Origin: Akkermansiaceae bacterium
Lineage (GTDB): Bacteria > Verrucomicrobiota > Verrucomicrobiia > Verrucomicrobiales > Akkermansiaceae
DNA: 64,000 nt
Direction of reading: 5' to 3'
Assembly: GCA_024233115.1 (NCBI GenBank)
Contig: JACKQB010000006.1
Span: 62,001 to 126,000 of the forward strand
This document shows, piece after piece, positions 13,369-21,382 of the stretch (positions are counted from its first letter, which is position 1; the number at the start of each line of letters is the position of its first letter). Position numbers and translations under genes: made by a program. The notes beneath the pieces were generated by a model. It did no database searches. It saw only the letters and a program-made list of their open reading frames with translations, and had not been told where the DNA came from.

Positions 13369-14000
13369 GATTTCCTAGCATTCTCCATGAACTGCCTGAT
13401 TGAAGCAAGCAACGAATTTTTCGGGGTTGGTTTCCCTTGGCATTTTTCAGCCCACGCCCGTCCGGGATGACACACATCCCAGTCTGATTTGGCCTGTTGA
13501 TAGCGCCCGCTCCCTGGATCATGATTTCCAAATCCATCCAAAAGCGTATTCCAGATCGGCTGATACTTGCGAATAAGGGCAGCCTCCACCGTACCAATTA
13601 AATCGGTTTCTTTACTTTCTAAAATCATGAAACGACAATGAAAATCAGAAATTTGTAGAGCATCCCCAGACTCGATCGAGCGACCATGCTCTCTTATTCT
13701 ATTGTACAATTCATAACACATCGAATCACTATTGCCGATTCGGCCTTGCCTCCACCCTGTGGGCACAGCTTTCCCAACATAAATGGGAACATCAAAAGAT
13801 GTTCGGTTGATTTCATGAAAATCTTTGTAAACTCCTGATTTTGCTACACAATAGATGGCATAAACGCCTGTGCCATAGAATCGTTCGGGAGCAGGTACCG
13901 CGTATACAGGTGTACCATTGAAGAACCGTATCGTATCTTTGACGATTTCTTCAAAATCTGGACTAGTGTATACATGTTCTTGCCTATTAAATTTAGCCAT
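13365..14000 (-). CDS. Eco29kI-family restriction endonuclease (GIY-YIG fold)
   Basis: Type II restriction enzyme of 211 residues with the GIY-YIG nuclease core. Seen in order: the GIY element GTGVYAIYC, the YIG element VPIYVGKAVPTGWRQGR, the RxxEH element YNRIREHGRSIE, the metal-binding glutamate in IGTVEAALIRKY, and the terminal asparagine in QPIWNTLL. These match the catalytic set of Eco29kI-type enzymes. The gene is upstream of, and overlaps by 4 bp, the methyltransferase. This R-before-M order is less common in mobile systems, because methylase is usually made first. No C-protein gene is visible. The start at 14000 gives MAKFNRQEHVY with a purine-rich upstream stretch. Confidence 0.85.
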   Translation of the reverse strand: MAKFNRQEHVYTSPDFEEIVKDTIRFFNGTPVYAVPAPERFYGTGVYAIYCVAKSGVYKDFHEINRTSFDVPIYVGKAVPTGWRQGRIGNSDSMCYELYNRIREHGRSIESGDALQISDFHCRFMILESKETDLIGTVEAALIRKYQPIWNTLLDGFGNHDPGSGRYQQAKSDWDVCHPGRAWAEKCQGKPTPKNSLLASIRQFMENARKS

Positions 14001-14070
14001 TTTTGTTTTTTGATGCCTCTGGTCACAGTATCTTGCCGCATTATGTCTAAATGTCTATTGCCGAATTTTT

Positions 14071-14098
14071 TGCCCAACACGCGGTGCCCAACACGCGG
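14071..14098. repeat. Two tandem 14-bp copies containing a GTTRRRY core site
   Basis: TGCCCAACACGCGG occurs twice head to tail (14071-14084 and 14085-14098). Each contains GCCCAAC, the complement of GTTGGGC, matching the integron core consensus. The inner copy supplies the predicted 5' cassette boundary. The duplication may mark an earlier recombination or slippage event. Confidence 0.7.
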
Positions 14099-14127
14099 TA
14101 TAACAATGATATTACCAGGCCGAGTAA

Positions 14128-14781
14128 CCGGATCTCACGCTCACCGGCATGTATAACGTCCTGGAAAAACTCCGCAGCGGCGAGCCCCTGACAGCCAAGG
14201 AAAAAACCATTCACGACGACGGCCTGGTCACCCTGCTCAAGCAGATCCACGATGATATTGACCGCACCGTGTTCGAGGCCTACGGCTGGCAAGACATCTG
14301 GCAGTGGCAGCAAGATGCCATGAGAGGTTCCTGTTATGACCCGGAGACCGATCTCGTCAGCCGGTTGGAAATCGAATCCGCCAGCCTAACCGAAGCCATC
14401 GCCCCCTTCCTTGAGAAATACCAGCAAGTGCTACTGCAGCGCCTTGTCGATCTCAACCACCAGCGCGCCGCCGAGGAAGCGCAGGGGAGAATCCGATACC
14501 TCCGTCCCGATTTCCAGAATCCGGATGGAACCGCCCCGGAGCGGTCGCCGGAACTCATCGCCGCCCCCGCCGTCATTCAGACGGTCGCCACATCAGGAAA
14601 AGCCGGCAAGCTCAAGTGGCCGAAGGAGCTCAGCGATCGCGTCACCGTGCTCCGCCCCCTCCTAACAACCGCCCTCCCGGACGCCGCCGCCCTTTCCCAA
14701 CTCTTCGGCCGCAAGTCCCCCAAACGCGAAAAGGAGATCCAGGACATCCTCAACATCCTCCAAACCCTCGGCCATCTGTAG
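14128..14781 (+). pseudogene. C-terminal remnant of the MmeI-like enzyme
   Basis: In-frame sequence after a TAA at 14125 reads PDLTLTGMYNVLEKLRSGEP, then KEKTIHDDGLVTLLKQIHDD and FEAYGW, a characteristic C-terminal region of MmeI-type DNA methyltransferases. It ends with a winged-helix-like tail (about the last 45 residues) including LFGRKSPKREKEIQDIL. It would code for 210 residues from the ATG at 14149, but it lacks its own domains for catalysis and matches the N-terminal piece at 11790-12156 as the other end of one gene. Whether the fragment is still expressed is unknown. Confidence 0.75.
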
Positions 14782-14786
14782 CGCGT

Positions 14787-14962
14787 ATCTGGAGTGCTGA
14801 GGCTTGCCTCCGCTTTCTCCTGAGTCGGCTTGCCGACTTTCCTTTCAGCGCTAGCTGCACTTCATCTTCATTGCCAGCACGACGTATTGCCAGCACAATG
14901 AAACCCCGCCACAGGAAGCAAGCTTCCCAGCCGCAAAGCGGAGGCAAGCCGTCCGCACTCCA
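14787..14962. repeat. RAYT-flanking repeat unit, copy A (about 176 bp)
   Basis: Begins ATCTGGAGTGCTGAGGCTTG and ends with the partly complementary GGAGGCAAGCC...CACTCCA, so it is bounded by inverted arms of about 27 bp. Internal small stems include GTCGGC/GCCGAC. It is closely similar, in the same orientation, to 15552-15726. It starts 6 bp after the stop of the MmeI remnant. Confidence 0.85.
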
Positions 14963-14967
14963 TAGAA

Positions 14968-15510
14968 CTAAAATTCGTCTTTGACGTTAATACGGTCGGT
15001 TTTAAAATTGTAGATTGTTTTTACGGTTGCCGGGTCGGCATTCTGTTCGAACCAATGTGCGCTGCACCATGGGTAGAGATTGGCTACGGGGACCAGCCCA
15101 TGTTTCACCGCATTCTGATGCACGTAATTTAAACGTGCATAGTAGCTGGCTTCAAACGTGATCTGACTCTCCCAATAATTATGCCAGACTTTACGTCCCG
15201 TCACGCCATCCTGCTTGTTAAGCCAGCGGGCGGACCGACTATGTAACTCGCGGATAAAACCCTTTAAATTTTCTGCTCCTGCATCCGGAGAGGTTGCTAC
15301 GAAGTGGTAATGGTTAGAAAACACCGCCCAGGCTTGTAATCGCCATTGGTGCTTTTGAGCATACTTGTGTAGACCTCCACACAAAGAATCAATTTTGTCA
15401 TCAGTATCAAACCAATGAGCTTTCTGATAAGTCCCCGCTGTTACCATAAACGCGCCATGCCCACCCAGCCGATGCTCAGGCGCATGGGGCCAATCAGAAA
15501 AATCACTCAC
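14968..15510 (-). CDS. REP-associated tyrosine transposase (RAYT, Y1 transposase family)
   Basis: Single-strand-specific HUH/Y1 nuclease related to IS200/IS605 transposases, thought to move or multiply REP-type palindromes. The 180 residues fit the family. The HUH motif is in AVFSNHYHFVATSP (about 60-75), and the catalytic tyrosine is expected in YYARLNYVHQNAVKHGLV (about 135-150), both RAYT hallmarks. The gene is enclosed by two direct copies of a 175-bp palindromic unit, the usual REPtron arrangement. It appears intact and was inserted next to the remains of a restriction gene, which marks this as a plastic site. Confidence 0.85.
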   Translation of the reverse strand: MSDFSDWPHAPEHRLGGHGAFMVTAGTYQKAHWFDTDDKIDSLCGGLHKYAQKHQWRLQAWAVFSNHYHFVATSPDAGAENLKGFIRELHSRSARWLNKQDGVTGRKVWHNYWESQITFEASYYARLNYVHQNAVKHGLVPVANLYPWCSAHWFEQNADPATVKTIYNFKTDRINVKDEF

Positions 15511-15551
15511 AGTTGCACAATGCCAATCTATTTCATTTCCCTCAAGCAGAA

Positions 15552-15726
15552 ATCTGGAGTGCTGAGGCTTGCCTCCGCTTTCTCCTGAGTCGGCTTGCCG
15601 ACTTTACCCCGGTGATAGCCGCACTTCATCTTCATTCCCAGCACGACGTATTCCCAGCACGATGAAACCCCGCCACAGGAAGCAAGCTTCCCAACCCACA
15701 AAGCGGAGGCGAGCCTCAGCACTCCA
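15552..15726. repeat. RAYT-flanking repeat unit, copy B (about 175 bp)
   Basis: Direct repeat of copy A. Here the outer arms are nearly perfect: the first 27 bases from TGGAGTGCTGAGGCT onward pair with the last 27, which end in AGCCTCAGCACTCCA, with one mismatch seen. Internal stems such as GGAAGC/GCTTCC are also present. The unit looks like a REP doublet or a MITE mobilised by the adjacent RAYT. Confidence 0.85.
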
Positions 15727-15802
15727 AATCCTGTCGAAAAAAACGCCGGCTCCAATCACACAGCGACATTGCCCAGCAGGTGGTTTTCTGTAAACTGGCA
15801 GC

Positions 15803-17539
15803 GTGTTTGCAACAGTTACAAATATCACCTCGACCACCCACCTGGATTTCGGCCCTATCATCATGGGGCTGATCGGAGGATTGGCGTTGTTTCTTTTTGG
15901 TATGGACCAGATGGCCTCCGCGCTCAAGCTGATCGCGGGTGACGGACTGCGCAAGATCCTTTCCAGGCTCACCACCAATCGTTTTACGGGTGCCGCCGCC
16001 GGCGCGGTGGTCACGTCCATCATCCAGTCGTCCTCGGTGACCACCGTCCTGGTGGTTGGCTTCATCTCCGCCGGACTGATGAACCTTTCGCAGTCGATCG
16101 GCATCATCATGGGAGCCAACATCGGCACCACCATGACCGCGCAGATCATCGCCTTCAAGGTCACCCATTACGCCCTGTTGCTCATCGGCGCCGGGTTCTC
16201 GCTTTCGTTTTTCCTCAAGAACCAACGCATCCAACACTACGGGAAAATGATCATGGGGCTCGGGCTTGTATTTTTCGGTATGCAGCTGATGAGCGACGGC
16301 ACTGCGCCACTGCAATCGTATGAGCCGTTTATCGAGTTCATGAAAAACATGCACTCGCCGCTGTTAGGCATTGCCTTTGGCGCGCTGTTCACCGCGCTGG
16401 TGCAGAGTTCATCCGCCACCACCGGTATTGTCATCGTGCTCGCCAGCCAGGGTTTCCTCCCCCTCCCCGCTGGTATTGCGCTTATCTTTGGCGCCAACAT
16501 CGGAACCTGTTTTACCGCCTGGCTTGCCTCGTTGGGAAAATCGTTGGAAGCCAAACGCGCTGTCACCGTACATGTGTTATTCAACGTCGCGGGCGTGCTG
16601 CTGTGGTTCTTTTTCATCCCGCAGCTTGCAGAATGGGTGAGGATCCTATCCCCACAGGCCGCCGATCTCGAAGGCACCCAGAGGCTGGCCTCGGAAACAC
16701 CGCGCCAGATCGCCAATGCCCACACCGTTTTCAATGTCACCAACACCCTGATATTCATCTGGTTCGTCGGACCCATCGGCAAACTCGTGGTCCGACTGCT
16801 GCCCGACCACCCCTCGCCCAGTGACGACAAAGCCAAAGCGAGGTATCTCAACCCATTATTGTTAGAAACCCCGGTCATCGCGCTGGACGCGGTCAGGCTC
16901 GAACTCAGCCGGATGGGTGAATCGGTGATCGATATCACCGGAGGGGCGCTCGAAACGGTGATCAGCGGTGATGCCCAGGCCATCAGGGAGCTTTGGAAAA
17001 TGGACAACGACATCGACGAGCTACACGCCTCCATCCTCGACTACCTTGGCGAACTCACCAGGCACAAACTGACAGAAGCGCAATCGGGCGTCATGCGCCG
17101 CTACCTGTCGGTGGCCAACTACTTGGAAAACGTCGCCGACATGGTGGAAACCAATCTGGTCGAGGCAGGGCATGACCGGCTGGAGGCCAACCTCGTCATC
17201 AGTCAGTCCACGCGCGAGGTGCTTACTCATTTTCATGAGGAGGTCCGGCTGCAAATGACCAGAGCCATGAACGCCATCGTTACCAACGATCATGTCGCGG
17301 CCGCAGACGTGATCGGTGCCATGCCCCGCATCAACGAGCTGGCCAGCAAGGCCGAGGAACACCTGTCGCACCGACTGGTCGCCAATGAACCACACCGCAT
17401 GATCGCCTTCCACCTCGAGTCCGAACTCATCGAGCACCTCAAGAGGATGTATTACGTCGCCAAGCGTATCGCCATGCTCGTCAGGGAGAACCCGTCGAGC
17501 CAGGAAATGCAGGCACCGGCGGGTGCGGGAGATGCGTAG
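15803..17539 (+). CDS. Na+/phosphate cotransporter family protein with C-terminal PhoU-like domain
   Basis: Predicted inner-membrane sodium-coupled phosphate carrier (578 residues, GTG start). The two inverted family repeats are clear: SIIQSSSVTTVLVVGFIS (about 72-90) and ALVQSSSATTGIVIVLAS (about 196-214), each carrying the QSSS signature, with GANIGT following both (GANIGTTMT and GANIGTCFT). Hydrophobic helices fill residues 10-330. Residues about 355-560 are helical and PhoU-like (LGELTRHKLTEAQS, YLENVADMVETNLVEAG), probably a regulatory cytosolic tail. It stands alone, directly after the RAYT repeat, so its promoter lies in or near that repeat. Confidence 0.88.
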   Translation: MFATVTNITSTTHLDFGPIIMGLIGGLALFLFGMDQMASALKLIAGDGLRKILSRLTTNRFTGAAAGAVVTSIIQSSSVTTVLVVGFISAGLMNLSQSIGIIMGANIGTTMTAQIIAFKVTHYALLLIGAGFSLSFFLKNQRIQHYGKMIMGLGLVFFGMQLMSDGTAPLQSYEPFIEFMKNMHSPLLGIAFGALFTALVQSSSATTGIVIVLASQGFLPLPAGIALIFGANIGTCFTAWLASLGKSLEAKRAVTVHVLFNVAGVLLWFFFIPQLAEWVRILSPQAADLEGTQRLASETPRQIANAHTVFNVTNTLIFIWFVGPIGKLVVRLLPDHPSPSDDKAKARYLNPLLLETPVIALDAVRLELSRMGESVIDITGGALETVISGDAQAIRELWKMDNDIDELHASILDYLGELTRHKLTEAQSGVMRRYLSVANYLENVADMVETNLVEAGHDRLEANLVISQSTREVLTHFHEEVRLQMTRAMNAIVTNDHVAAADVIGAMPRINELASKAEEHLSHRLVANEPHRMIAFHLESELIEHLKRMYYVAKRIAMLVRENPSSQEMQAPAGAGDA

Positions 17540-17573
17540 GATAGTGAGACGTGGGCAAGTGCCTTGTCAGGGG

Positions 17574-20558
17574 TTATTCCGAGGCTTCGATGATGTCGAT
17601 TTCGGCGACGGCGACGTAAGTGCTTTCGATGACGTGTTTGGCGACAAATTTAATGTAGCGGGCTTTGACGGGTTTGAAGTAAACGCTCTGCTCTTCTGAT
17701 TGCGCCGTCATGCCTTCGATTTTTTGGTCGATGGCCAGGGTCCATTCCTTGCCGTCCAGGGAGGTGTAGAAGGCGAACGCATCGACCATGCCGTGGAGGT
17801 GTTTCCGTGGGGTGTATTTGAACCCCTTGAGTAATTTCACCTCGGCCAGGTCAATGCTGATATCCTGGGGCGTCCCGGTTTTTCCCACGGTGTGCCAGCT
17901 GGTGCCGGGGTTGGCATCGATGATAAAATTCCCGTAGCCGCGTTGATGGTGCTTTTTCCCAGCGCCCGACTGATAGGACATCGCCACCACCTTCCAGCTG
18001 AGTTTTCTAAATACCAGTTGATACCCCTGATAGGCTGCGTTGTCACCGATGGCACCAATCGCCCTGTTGAGAAAATGACTCCGCACTGAGATATCCTTGA
18101 TCTGGGGTGCCACGACCCTTACCTCGTTGAGTGCCAGCCGGGTCTGATACATCACCTCCTTCTGCTCGGCGAGCAACTCCTTACCCGCCTTCGGCGCTTG
18201 TTTGTTAGCCTCGGCAACCTTCTCATTCATCGCGAGGTCAGCCTTCAGTCGGGCTCTTGTGTTAGACAGCAGTGTTTTACAGAGTGAGATGACCTGGTCC
18301 TCAACGGGAGGGAGTTTGACGCCGGACAATTGAGCCGCCTCGGTGGCCGTGGCATCCGTTGTCAGGATGTTTTTATTACCGATGAGCATCTCCCTGCCCC
18401 TGAATTTCTTCAAACACTTCTCCGCCCACCACTGCTTCTTTTTGGCATCGGTGATCTGCGCGGCGCTGGCTCTGAATTGCCCCAGCATCGCGGACATGGT
18501 GGCGTGATTCCTTTGGGATTCCAGATACGCATCGAGCGCGGCCTCGGTTTCCTTCAGGATGACCGCCAAACCCTCGACGGCGACGCGGTAGCGGGTAGTG
18601 GCGGTGAGATGAAAACCTTTTTGTTTCCTGATGTAGTCGTAAATCTCCTTGAGTTCCCCGCTGCTTTCCGGAAGTGGCAGCCTCGCCATGGCGTTGATGA
18701 AGTTGCCGTGCAGTCGGTTGATACTGTAGCCGGTGCGGGGGCAGCCTGGTTTTGCCGCCGCTTTTTCCAGGGCGGTTTCGAGAGCCGTCCAGACACGGAA
18801 ATGTTCCACCGCGGTTTTCGCCCGCGCCTGTGCCGTTTCAAGGAGCGGCAGCGCGTAGGGATTGGTGGCGATGGCGTCCGCCGTCAACGTCATCACCGCC
18901 GCGGAGGGCGTTTCCCTGGGCAGCTCGATAAGCAGGTTGTGGATGAGCATGGCATCGACATACGATTGCAAACCGTGGTTCACGGCAAAGGCCAGAGTCT
19001 CGTGGTCGCCCATAAAGCGGGTGCCGCCCCCGCCGTTGAAAATCCACTTGGCATGGGGACGCGTCACCCTGGCCGTACCGGTGACAAACTGCTCGCCGGA
19101 GAGTCCGTAGGTCTTGTTTCCCCCGTTGTACCGGAAACGAACCAGCGCGCAGTGGCCGGGCTGGCTTGCGGTGCTGGAGGGGATGCCAAGTGCCAGTTTG
19201 TTGCCTTTGGAAATACCCGCCATGGTGCCGCAGACACCGCCATCCTTCAGGGCCATCTGCACCGAGCCGTAGCCATAGTCAAAGGGCGCAAGGGACCTCG
19301 TCTGAAGTAAATATCCGTCCTGGGCGACACTGCCGACGTAGTTTCCATAGGTGTAAATCTTGCCCCGGCTGACATAGGTCTGCCACATTTGCTCCGCCTC
19401 ACGGAGTGGTGTGCGCTCCAGTGCGAGGAAGGTGGTGACAGGCCACGGGGCGTTCAGCGGAAAGAGCGGCCAGGCGCGTTTGACACCGGCGGGGAATCTG
19501 AACTGATCGTTGCGGATCAGGTAGGCGCAACACTCCGCAAGCGATGGCCTCGGGTCACGCCGGGCAGGCAGCAGGCCTTTTTCGATGTAGGCTTTTTTGA
19601 AGACATTAAAAACCCCCATCAGGTAGTTACGCGCTTTGGCGTCCCGGATCAGGCTGTTGCGGCGCGGCGAGACACAGTCGTTGATCCTGTATTCCTCCCC
19701 CTTCGACTCCATGTATTGGTTGAACTTCTCTTGCAGCTCCTTGCTTGCCATCACCTGCCACGCCACCAGCGGACGCTTGCGTTTTTCGATTTTCACCGGG
19801 GCATCCGGATCGGGCACCTCCTTCATCAGCGGTTTGCCAGGGTCGCTGGCATTGTCCACCTTCACCATCTTGGTTGGCTGGATTTTCACCTCATACTCGC
19901 TGCCGTTCTCGATCATGAAGTTGATGATGTGGTCGTTCAGATCGAGTTCCCTGTTAGGGTCCCGGGTATCGACCCCCTTCAGGGGGTTGGGGGGAATGAC
20001 GAGCTTCAGGGGCGGACGGGCTTCGAGATTGGCGGTCTTCCCTAAATGCGATTCCGCGACCGACATACTCAGTGCCAACTGGGTGTATTTTTTACGCACT
20101 GTCTCCGGGCCGAGATCGAGGTCGAGCGACCGCAGGTTACACAAGATGTCGGCCGCCGGCTGCCTGGAGCCGTAAACGGTGGACGCCACCACAGGGTCGG
20201 AATCAACCCAATCCAGAAACTCGTCGGGGATATGCTGTTGCCGTTCCTGAAGAACCTTCATCGCCTTGGCTTTGGCAAATGTTAGATAAGCGCGTTTAAC
20301 TTGATCCGTGAAATGGTGGTTTTCCTTTTTCAAAAGCTCCAACACAGTCCGCCCCTCGTCCATCGCCTCTATGGCCGCCGGTGTCGGGGCAGCGGGCTTG
20401 GCAGCAGGTGCCGCCTCGATAAATGTTGTTAGAACCGTGACGGAGACAGCCAGTGCCGCACACCAGGAGCTGCGGGAGACGAAACATACACCGGACCGCA
20501 CATCCTTAGGCTGGGGCAATTGAATACACATTACATGATCCAACCTGTCCATTTTCAC
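17574..20558 (-). CDS. Secreted protein of unknown function with C-terminal discoidin (F5/8 type C-like) domain
   Basis: Large exported protein (994 residues). A hydrophobic stretch at about 31-50 (SWCAALAVSVTVLTTFIEAA) looks like a signal peptide, so the true start may be an internal ATG nearer to it. The middle (about 430-520) contains GGVCGTMAGISKGNK and QPGHCALVRFRYNG, a Cys and His arrangement reminiscent of transglutaminase-like folds; this is only a suggestion. The C-terminal about 140 residues (FIIDANPGTSWHTVG, ISIDLAEVKLLKGFKYTPR, TSLDGKEWTLAIDQ, ARYIKFVAKHVI) form a convincing carbohydrate-binding discoidin domain. It is convergent with the upstream phosphate carrier. Function not recognised. 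Confidence 0.65.
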   Translation of the reverse strand: MKMDRLDHVMCIQLPQPKDVRSGVCFVSRSSWCAALAVSVTVLTTFIEAAPAAKPAAPTPAAIEAMDEGRTVLELLKKENHHFTDQVKRAYLTFAKAKAMKVLQERQQHIPDEFLDWVDSDPVVASTVYGSRQPAADILCNLRSLDLDLGPETVRKKYTQLALSMSVAESHLGKTANLEARPPLKLVIPPNPLKGVDTRDPNRELDLNDHIINFMIENGSEYEVKIQPTKMVKVDNASDPGKPLMKEVPDPDAPVKIEKRKRPLVAWQVMASKELQEKFNQYMESKGEEYRINDCVSPRRNSLIRDAKARNYLMGVFNVFKKAYIEKGLLPARRDPRPSLAECCAYLIRNDQFRFPAGVKRAWPLFPLNAPWPVTTFLALERTPLREAEQMWQTYVSRGKIYTYGNYVGSVAQDGYLLQTRSLAPFDYGYGSVQMALKDGGVCGTMAGISKGNKLALGIPSSTASQPGHCALVRFRYNGGNKTYGLSGEQFVTGTARVTRPHAKWIFNGGGGTRFMGDHETLAFAVNHGLQSYVDAMLIHNLLIELPRETPSAAVMTLTADAIATNPYALPLLETAQARAKTAVEHFRVWTALETALEKAAAKPGCPRTGYSINRLHGNFINAMARLPLPESSGELKEIYDYIRKQKGFHLTATTRYRVAVEGLAVILKETEAALDAYLESQRNHATMSAMLGQFRASAAQITDAKKKQWWAEKCLKKFRGREMLIGNKNILTTDATATEAAQLSGVKLPPVEDQVISLCKTLLSNTRARLKADLAMNEKVAEANKQAPKAGKELLAEQKEVMYQTRLALNEVRVVAPQIKDISVRSHFLNRAIGAIGDNAAYQGYQLVFRKLSWKVVAMSYQSGAGKKHHQRGYGNFIIDANPGTSWHTVGKTGTPQDISIDLAEVKLLKGFKYTPRKHLHGMVDAFAFYTSLDGKEWTLAIDQKIEGMTAQSEEQSVYFKPVKARYIKFVAKHVIESTYVAVAEIDIIEASE

Positions 20559-20680
20559 CCCGTTGTCAATGGGCTACGGAGAAAAGACAAGGGGTCTGTG
20601 CCGTCATGGCACCCGTGAACCGTTTAGCCTGCCCTCCAATCCTCATCGGTCGCCAGGGCAGAGAAAGGGAGCAACACCGT

Positions 20681-21364
20681 TTACGCTTCCCGCTCTGGTC
20701 CTGACTCGGTTTTGGTATCGGTCAGACGCATGGCAACGAAATAGAGGATACACACGGCCAGGATGGCGATAATGATCCAGAGTGCCTCGGCCTTGACGGC
20801 ATGAATGAGGTGGTGGAGATCCACCCCCTCACCACGTTGGAGAGCGGCCATTTGCCCAGGCTCGAGTTTTTCGCCAACGCGCATGCCAAGCACGGCCAGC
20901 ACCCAGCACCAGAGGGCGGAGCCGATGACGGTCAGGGCACTGAACTTGGCGAAGTTCATTTCCACGATACCAGCCGGGATCGAGATCAGGTGACGGATCA
21001 CGGGCAGCAAACGGGCAAAAAAGATTCCCCCGCCTTCGTAGCGGCGCATGAAGCGTTCCGCGCGCAGGACTTTTTCCGGCGGCATAAAAAAGTATTTTCC
21101 AAACTTCATCACCACGGGGCGACCCACCCAGCGCGAGATCCAATAAGTAATCGCGGAGCCGAGCCATGAGCCGACGGTTCCCGCGACAACCACACCCGTC
21201 ACCGTCATGGCGCCACCGTGGGCTGCGAGAATGGCAGCCGGGGGCACCACCAGCTCACTGGGAACGGGGAAAATGGAACTCTCCATCGCCATCAGGACAA
21301 TCACACCTCCATACCCCCACTGGTGCACCCAGTGAAACCACATTTCTATTAAAGACTCCATCAT
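20681..21364 (-). CDS. DedA-family membrane protein
   Basis: DedA proteins are inner-membrane proteins linked to lipid-carrier flipping and membrane homeostasis. This 227-residue member shows SSIFPVPSELVVPPAAIL (the conserved P-x-PSE motif, about 30-47), GSAITYWISRWVGRP, RRYEGGGIFFARLLPVIRHLISIPAGIVEMNF (the family's FxRxxPxxRxxxxxxAG motif, split here as FFARLLPVIRH and SIPAG), and four to five membrane helices. It starts 18 bp after sucB on the same strand, so it may be cotranscribed with the OGDH genes, although a functional link is not obvious. Confidence 0.9.
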   Translation of the reverse strand: MMESLIEMWFHWVHQWGYGGVIVLMAMESSIFPVPSELVVPPAAILAAHGGAMTVTGVVVAGTVGSWLGSAITYWISRWVGRPVVMKFGKYFFMPPEKVLRAERFMRRYEGGGIFFARLLPVIRHLISIPAGIVEMNFAKFSALTVIGSALWCWVLAVLGMRVGEKLEPGQMAALQRGEGVDLHHLIHAVKAEALWIIIAILAVCILYFVAMRLTDTKTESGPEREA

Positions 21365-21382
21365 GACGGTTGATAATGCGAC

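Larger units (their letters stand above)
12157..14077 (-). mobile_element. Putative integron-type gene cassette carrying an Eco29kI-like R-M system
   Basis: The module is bounded in coding orientation by G|TTGGGCA at 14078/14077 and by an attC-like palindrome ending G|TT at 12157/12156, the layout expected of an inserted integron cassette. It is visibly AT-richer than both flanks and separates the two halves of an MmeI-like gene. It holds two overlapping genes in the same direction. No integrase is in the window, so any insertion was catalysed elsewhere or the integrase has been lost. Confidence 0.5.

Noticed and set aside
12157..14077. Calling the region a complete integron
   Set aside because: No integrase, attI or array of further cassettes in the window; only a single cassette-like module is supported.
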